The translations under genes were made by a program, and so were the position numbers. Positions 6,410 through 9,366 of a DNA stretch of 9,366 bases are shown piece after piece. Within the stretch, counting starts at the first letter, position 1, and each line of letters opens with the position of its first letter. A model generated the notes under the pieces. That model searched no databases. It was not told the origin of the DNA and worked only from the letters and a program-made list of their open reading frames with translations. Location: contig DKLU01000462.1 of assembly GCA_002455915.1 (NCBI GenBank), positions 654 through 10,019 of the forward strand. Direction: 5' to 3'. Source of the stretch: Chryseobacterium sp. UBA6632 (GTDB taxonomy: Bacteria > Bacteroidota > Bacteroidia > Flavobacteriales > Weeksellaceae).

Positions 6410-7335
6410 CAAAAATAATCTTTCCAAAATCCCTTAAAAAAGGGGATAAAATAGCTGTAATTTCCCCTGCAGGAGCAGTAGAAGCTTCTCAGCTGGAAAA
6501 GGGAATAAGTATGATTAAAAGTAAAGGATATGAACCTGTTTTAGGTGAGCATCTTTACACTAAATTCTCTAACGGATACAATTATGCCGGAACAGAAAAG
6601 GAAAGATTAAAAGACCTCAATTGGGCTTTAAATGATAATGAAATTTCAGCGGTTTGGGCTTCAAGGGGCGGTTATGGCTGTCAGCAGCTTATTCAGGAAT
6701 TAAGCCTGAAAGACTTTGCTAAAAACCCGAAATGGTATATCGGGTATTCTGATAATACAGTGATCCAAAGTTATTTATTGAAAAAAGGTTTTGCTTCTAT
6801 TCACGGCCAAACCATTAAAACTTCAAGTTTTGGCGTAACGGCGGAAAGCTATGAATTGATTTTTGATATTCTAAAAGGCAAGACGCCAAAGTATGCAATT
6901 GCTTCCCATCAATTAAATAAAAAAGGAAGTATTAAAGGAGAATTGGTTGGCGGAAATCTAGCGTTAATTTATGCTCTTTTAGGAACAAAATATTCTTTCG
7001 ATTTTAAAGATAAAATTCTTTTCATTGAAGATATTGGTGAAAATTTTTATGCATTGGATCGGATGATTATGAGTCTTGAACTTGCTGGAGTTTTTACAAA
7101 AATTTCAGGACTAATCATTGGCGGAATGACTAACATGGGCGACGAAAAAGACAATAAAAAATACGAAGAAAGTTTTGATGAATTTGCTTATAAATTAATT
7201 TTGGATAGAATTTCTAAGTATCAGTTTCCTGTTGTTTTTGGTTTCCCGAATGGGCATATTAAAGACAATCGCCCTTTGATTATCGGAAGTCAAATAAAAG
7301 TAAAGATTGAAAATAAGATTAAGATTGAGTTTTAA
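6406..7335 (+). CDS. ldcA: LD-carboxypeptidase, peptidase family S66 (murein recycling)
   Basis: Removes the terminal D-alanine from murein tetrapeptides by cutting an L,D-bond, a cytoplasmic step in peptidoglycan recycling. The catalytic triad known from Pseudomonas LdcA is visible: Ser115 in GYSDNT, Glu208 in LFIEDIGE, and His284 in FPNGHIKDN. Other landmarks are GDKIAVISPAGAV near the N-terminus (13-25) and WASRGGYG (84-91). The 309 residues fit the family. No signal peptide is seen, which agrees with cytoplasmic action. Family S66 also includes microcin C self-immunity (MccF-like) proteins; no microcin genes are nearby, so the recycling role is favoured. The start codon overlaps the LysE stop by four bases and yraN follows 32 bases after the stop. 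Confidence 0.92.
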   Translation: MTKIIFPKSLKKGDKIAVISPAGAVEASQLEKGISMIKSKGYEPVLGEHLYTKFSNGYNYAGTEKERLKDLNWALNDNEISAVWASRGGYGCQQLIQELSLKDFAKNPKWYIGYSDNTVIQSYLLKKGFASIHGQTIKTSSFGVTAESYELIFDILKGKTPKYAIASHQLNKKGSIKGELVGGNLALIYALLGTKYSFDFKDKILFIEDIGENFYALDRMIMSLELAGVFTKISGLIIGGMTNMGDEKDNKKYEESFDEFAYKLILDRISKYQFPVVFGFPNGHIKDNRPLIIGSQIKVKIENKIKIEF

Positions 7336-7337
7336 TC

Positions 7338-7353
7338 TCTCCTACTCTCCTAC
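7338..7353 (+). repeat. Tandem 8-base repeat between LD-carboxypeptidase and YraN genes
   Basis: TCTCCTAC occurs twice in direct tandem, a C/T-rich patch that stands out from the A+T-rich surroundings. A similar patch, TCTCCCCTACTCC, lies at 467-479 after the methyltransferase terminator. No function is assigned. Confidence 0.6.
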
Positions 7354-7367
7354 CCTAAAACATAAGA

Positions 7368-7739
7368 ATGGCGCAACACAACGATTTCGGAAAAAAAGCA
7401 GAGGATTTGGCAGTTGATTATTTAAAGAAAAACGGCTACAAAATTTTGGCGCGAAACTTTCGTTTTCAAAAAGCGGAGATTGATATTATTGCTGAAAAGG
7501 ATAGTTTCATCATCGTCGCTGAAGTAAAAGCTCGCTCGACAGATGTATTTATGTTGCCTCAGGAAGCGGTTACAAAAACGAAAATCAGATTAATTGTCTC
7601 TGCAGCGAATCATTATCTTGAAGAATTCAATAGAAATGAAGAAGTAAGATTTGATATTATTTCTGTTCTTCCGGATGAAAAAGGAAATTTAGTGATTGAA
7701 CATATTCCCGATGCTTTCGAAGCATTTGATGTTAATTAA
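7368..7739 (+). CDS. yraN: YraN/UPF0102 family endonuclease-like protein
   Basis: Small conserved bacterial protein of 123 residues, normal for the family, with a predicted restriction-endonuclease-like fold. The fold's active-site pattern is visible: Glu12 in KKAEDLAVDYL, Glu37 and Asp39 in KAEIDIIAE (most relatives have GEID), and Glu52-x-Lys54 in VAEVKARS. Gln65 and Glu66 in LPQEAV also fit the family pattern (usually 'PxEAV'). The biological role remains poorly defined; metal-dependent nuclease activity is inferred from the fold. It is in line with the LD-carboxypeptidase gene, 32 bases downstream with no terminator between, and probably on the same mRNA. The ATG at 7368 places the family's conserved Glu in the first helix. 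Confidence 0.93.
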   Translation: MAQHNDFGKKAEDLAVDYLKKNGYKILARNFRFQKAEIDIIAEKDSFIIVAEVKARSTDVFMLPQEAVTKTKIRLIVSAANHYLEEFNRNEEVRFDIISVLPDEKGNLVIEHIPDAFEAFDVN

Positions 7740-7803
7740 TAAAAAGCACAATACCGAAATAAAATATTTTAAAAATTATTGAAACGATTGATATCAACTG
7801 TTT

Positions 7804-7838
7804 GTTTAGTTTTATTGATTGACTAAATATTTAGTTTT
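7804..7838. promoter_or_regulatory. Operator-like cluster upstream of the short-chain dehydrogenase
   Basis: A perfect 14-base palindrome ACTAAATATTTAGT lies at 7822-7835. An additional half-site TTTAGTTTT (7805-7813) repeats the right arm (7830-7838). The cluster is about 50-80 bases before the dehydrogenase start, where a regulator would act. The nearest -7-like element is TAAATTTT at 7858-7865 (one mismatch). Regulator identity is unknown, and the all-A/T core makes chance occurrence a real alternative. Confidence 0.35.
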
Positions 7839-7886
7839 TAAATTGTCTTCATTAATATAAATTTTACAGTTAATACGTACAAAATT

Positions 7887-8636
7887 ATGAAAACAGTATT
7901 GATAACCGGTGCTACTTCCGGAATTGGAAAATCTACAGCAGAACTTTTAGCAAAACAGGGAAACAGAATTATTATCTGCGGAAGAAGAACTGAAGTCTTA
8001 GATTCTGTAAAAGCAGAACTTTCTCAATATACCGAAGTGTTTAGTTTAAAATTTGACGTTAGAAATTTAGTTGAAGTAGAAACTGCGATCAATTCGTTGC
8101 CGGAAGAGTGGAAAAATATTGATGTTTTAATCAATAATGCAGGAAATGCTCATGGTCTGGATCCATTATCAGCAGGAAGAACGGATGACTGGGATTCTAT
8201 GATTGATGGAAATGTGAAAGGACTTTTGTATGTTTCCAAAATGATTATTCCGGGAATGAAAGAAAGAAATTCTGGTCATATTGTAAACATCAGTTCTGTG
8301 GCTGCAAGGCAAACTTACGCCAACGGAGTTGTGTATTGCGCTACCAAAAAAGCAGTTGATGTAATTTCTGAAGGAATGAGAATAGAATTAACAGAATTTG
8401 GAATTAAAGTGACCAATATTCAACCAGGCGCAGTGGAAACAGATTTTTCTATGGTAAGATTCAAAGGTGATAGCGAAAAAGCATCAACCGTTTACGCAGG
8501 ATATGAGCCTTTAAAAGCTGAAGACATTGCAGATTCCATCGCTTATTGCGTTAATGCTCCGAAACATGTTTGTATTTCAGATATGACGATCTATCCGTCG
8601 GCTCAAGCAGAACCGAGAACGATTTACAGAAAATAG
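7887..8636 (+). CDS. Short-chain dehydrogenase/reductase, YdfG-like, probably NADP-dependent
   Basis: Cytoplasmic oxidoreductase with a Rossmann fold, 249 residues. Classical SDR motifs are all present: TGATSGIG (7-14) for the cofactor, NNAG (83-86), and the catalytic tetrad Asn109, Ser137, Tyr150 and Lys154 (YCATK). CGRR (31-34) after the second strand puts arginines where they favour NADP(H). PGAVETDFS (180-188) follows the sixth strand. Length and overall pattern resemble E. coli YdfG, which acts on L-allo-threonine, serine and malonic semialdehyde. Substrate assignment by resemblance is uncertain in this large family. It has its own upstream region of 147 bases, with a palindrome, and no clear terminator before tsaB. 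Confidence 0.93.
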   Translation: MKTVLITGATSGIGKSTAELLAKQGNRIIICGRRTEVLDSVKAELSQYTEVFSLKFDVRNLVEVETAINSLPEEWKNIDVLINNAGNAHGLDPLSAGRTDDWDSMIDGNVKGLLYVSKMIIPGMKERNSGHIVNISSVAARQTYANGVVYCATKKAVDVISEGMRIELTEFGIKVTNIQPGAVETDFSMVRFKGDSEKASTVYAGYEPLKAEDIADSIAYCVNAPKHVCISDMTIYPSAQAEPRTIYRK

Positions 8637-8652
8637 TCTCGAAATAATGGTT

Positions 8653-8660
8653 TAAATTTG
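8653..8660 (+). promoter_or_regulatory. Possible tsaB promoter, -7 element TAAATTTG (distal)
   Basis: Exact TAnnTTTG match 17 bases after the dehydrogenase stop and 64 bases before the tsaB ATG. The nine bases TAAATTTGC recur at 8687-8695. No convincing -33 element is seen. Confidence 0.35.
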
Positions 8661-8670
8661 CAGAAATATT

Positions 8671-8696
8671 AGCATTTTATCCAGGATAAATTTGCT
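8671..8696. promoter_or_regulatory. Palindrome overlapping a second -7 element upstream of tsaB
   Basis: TTTATCC (8676-8682), a single A and GGATAAA (8684-8690) form a perfect 7-1-7 inverted repeat. AGCA and TGCT at the outer ends (8671-8674, 8693-8696) extend the symmetry with a one-base offset. The right half contains TAAATTTG (8687-8694), an exact -7 element, 30 bases before tsaB. A protein bound here would cover that promoter. Loss of the loop makes it a poor RNA hairpin and it lacks a T run, so it is not a terminator. Confidence 0.4.
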
Positions 8697-8724
8697 AAAC
8701 TGTTGAATTATTACATTTAAAAAA

Positions 8725-9366
8725 ATGAAAATCTTATATCTTGAAACTTCTTCAAAAAACTGCTCGGTGGCTATTTCCGACAACGAAAAACTATTGTGTT
8801 TAACCGAAGAAGTTTCTGAAAACTATAAACAATCCGAAAGCCTGCACACATTTGTAGAATGGGCGTTGGAAGGTGCCGGAATTTCAATGAAAGATATTGA
8901 AGCCGTTTCTTTAGGAAAAGGTCCGGGATCTTACACGGGGTTGAGAATTGGTGCTTCGTCTGCTAAAGGTTTCTGTTATGGATTAAAAATCCCTTTGGTT
9001 GCAGTAAATTCTTTAGAAAGTATGATAGAGCCTTTTTTAAGCCAAAACTACGACTTTGTAATACCTTTGATCGATGCGAGGAGAATGGAGGTTTATACGG
9101 CAGTTTATGACGGTGTAACGGGAAAAGAAATTTCTGAGACGGAAGCCAAAGTTTTAGATGAAACTTCTTTTGAAGAATTTAAAGACAAAAAAGTAATATT
9201 TGTAGGAGACGGAGCGAAGAAAGCACAGGAAATTTTGCAACTTCCGAATGCCGAATATAATGCATCCATCTACCCTTCTGCACAATATTTAATCAATAAA
9301 TCCCTTGAAAAGATCAACAATAAAGAGTTTGAAGATATTGCGTATTTCGAGCCTTTTTATCTGAAA
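8725..9366 (+). CDS. tsaB: tRNA threonylcarbamoyladenosine biosynthesis protein TsaB (3' end outside window)
   Basis: Partner of TsaD in making the t6A37 modification of tRNAs that read ANN codons; cytoplasmic, and essential in many bacteria. The frame is open from the ATG at 8725 to the window edge, 214 codons. It starts MKILYLETSSKNCSVAI, with an ASKHA-type first strand. It carries the signature GKGPGSYTGLRIGAS (residues 64-78), followed by AKGFCYG, and VIPLIDARRMEVY in the middle. It breaks off in YFEPFYLK, which in related proteins is close to the C-terminus, so only a short tail is probably missing. Like other TsaB proteins it lacks the metal-binding histidines of TsaD, which argues against TsaD. 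It lies 88 bases after the dehydrogenase gene with its own promoter candidates. Confidence 0.95.
   Translation, partial: MKILYLETSSKNCSVAISDNEKLLCLTEEVSENYKQSESLHTFVEWALEGAGISMKDIEAVSLGKGPGSYTGLRIGASSAKGFCYGLKIPLVAVNSLESMIEPFLSQNYDFVIPLIDARRMEVYTAVYDGVTGKEISETEAKVLDETSFEEFKDKKVIFVGDGAKKAQEILQLPNAEYNASIYPSAQYLINKSLEKINNKEFEDIAYFEPFYLK

Noticed and set aside
6197..6427. Minus-strand open frame over the end of the LysE gene
   Set aside because: Antisense shadow of membrane helices and the charged tail; no independent support.
6406..7335. S66 peptidase as a microcin C immunity protein (MccF)
   Set aside because: Catalytic residues are shared by both groups, but there are no microcin biosynthesis genes nearby; kept only as an alternative.
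7760..7771. Palindrome TAAAATATTTTA after yraN as a terminator
   Set aside because: Only A/T pairs, no G+C stem and no following T run; expected by chance at this composition.
8676..8690. TTTATCC-A-GGATAAA as a terminator for the dehydrogenase gene
   Set aside because: A one-base loop cannot form a normal hairpin as written and there is no T run after it; operator-like symmetry is the better description.
1..9366. Mobile element, CRISPR array, phage, toxin-antitoxin, defence genes, tRNA or rRNA
   Set aside because: No transposase, integrase, regularly spaced repeat, cloverleaf-like segment or rRNA-like stretch was seen; all sizeable coding regions are known housekeeping families with similar composition.

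Overview
The window looks like ordinary chromosomal DNA from a flavobacterium, most likely Chryseobacterium or a close Weeksellaceae relative. That placement is inferred from protein style and gene signals, not from a database search. The intergenic DNA is extremely A+T-rich. No start codon has a convincing Shine-Dalgarno sequence; A/T-rich stretches precede the ATGs instead, as is usual in Bacteroidota. Exact copies of the Bacteroidota -7 promoter element TAnnTTTG sit in front of pgk, rpiB, rnr, the LysE gene and tsaB.

Layout. Bases 1-369 are the 3' end of a class I SAM-dependent methyltransferase gene, closed by a terminator. A roughly 480-base gene-free A+T-rich stretch follows. The pgk terminator and pgk (phosphoglycerate kinase) are on the minus strand. 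A 555-base divergent intergenic region separates pgk from rpiB (ribose-5-phosphate isomerase B); it holds one perfect and one near-consensus DnaA box plus several palindromes. After the rpiB terminator and a long leader comes rnr (RNase R). Next is a tight cluster of a LysE-family exporter, a peptidase S66 LD-carboxypeptidase (start and stop codons overlap by 4 bases) and a YraN/UPF0102 protein. A YdfG-like short-chain dehydrogenase follows, and the window ends inside tsaB (tRNA t6A synthesis), cut a few codons before its probable stop.

How the genes relate. Most are housekeeping genes: glycolysis (pgk), pentose-phosphate interconversion (rpiB), RNA decay and quality control (rnr), murein recycling (LD-carboxypeptidase) and tRNA modification (tsaB). 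Only the LysE, LD-carboxypeptidase and YraN group looks like one operon. The other genes seem to be separate transcription units.

I see no mobile element, CRISPR array, tRNA or rRNA, phage or defence gene, and no clear evidence of a new multi-gene system. The most interesting unexplained DNA is non-coding: the pgk/rpiB divergent region (possible replication origin or DnaA-regulated promoter region), the long structured rnr leader, and operator-like palindromes upstream of the dehydrogenase and tsaB.
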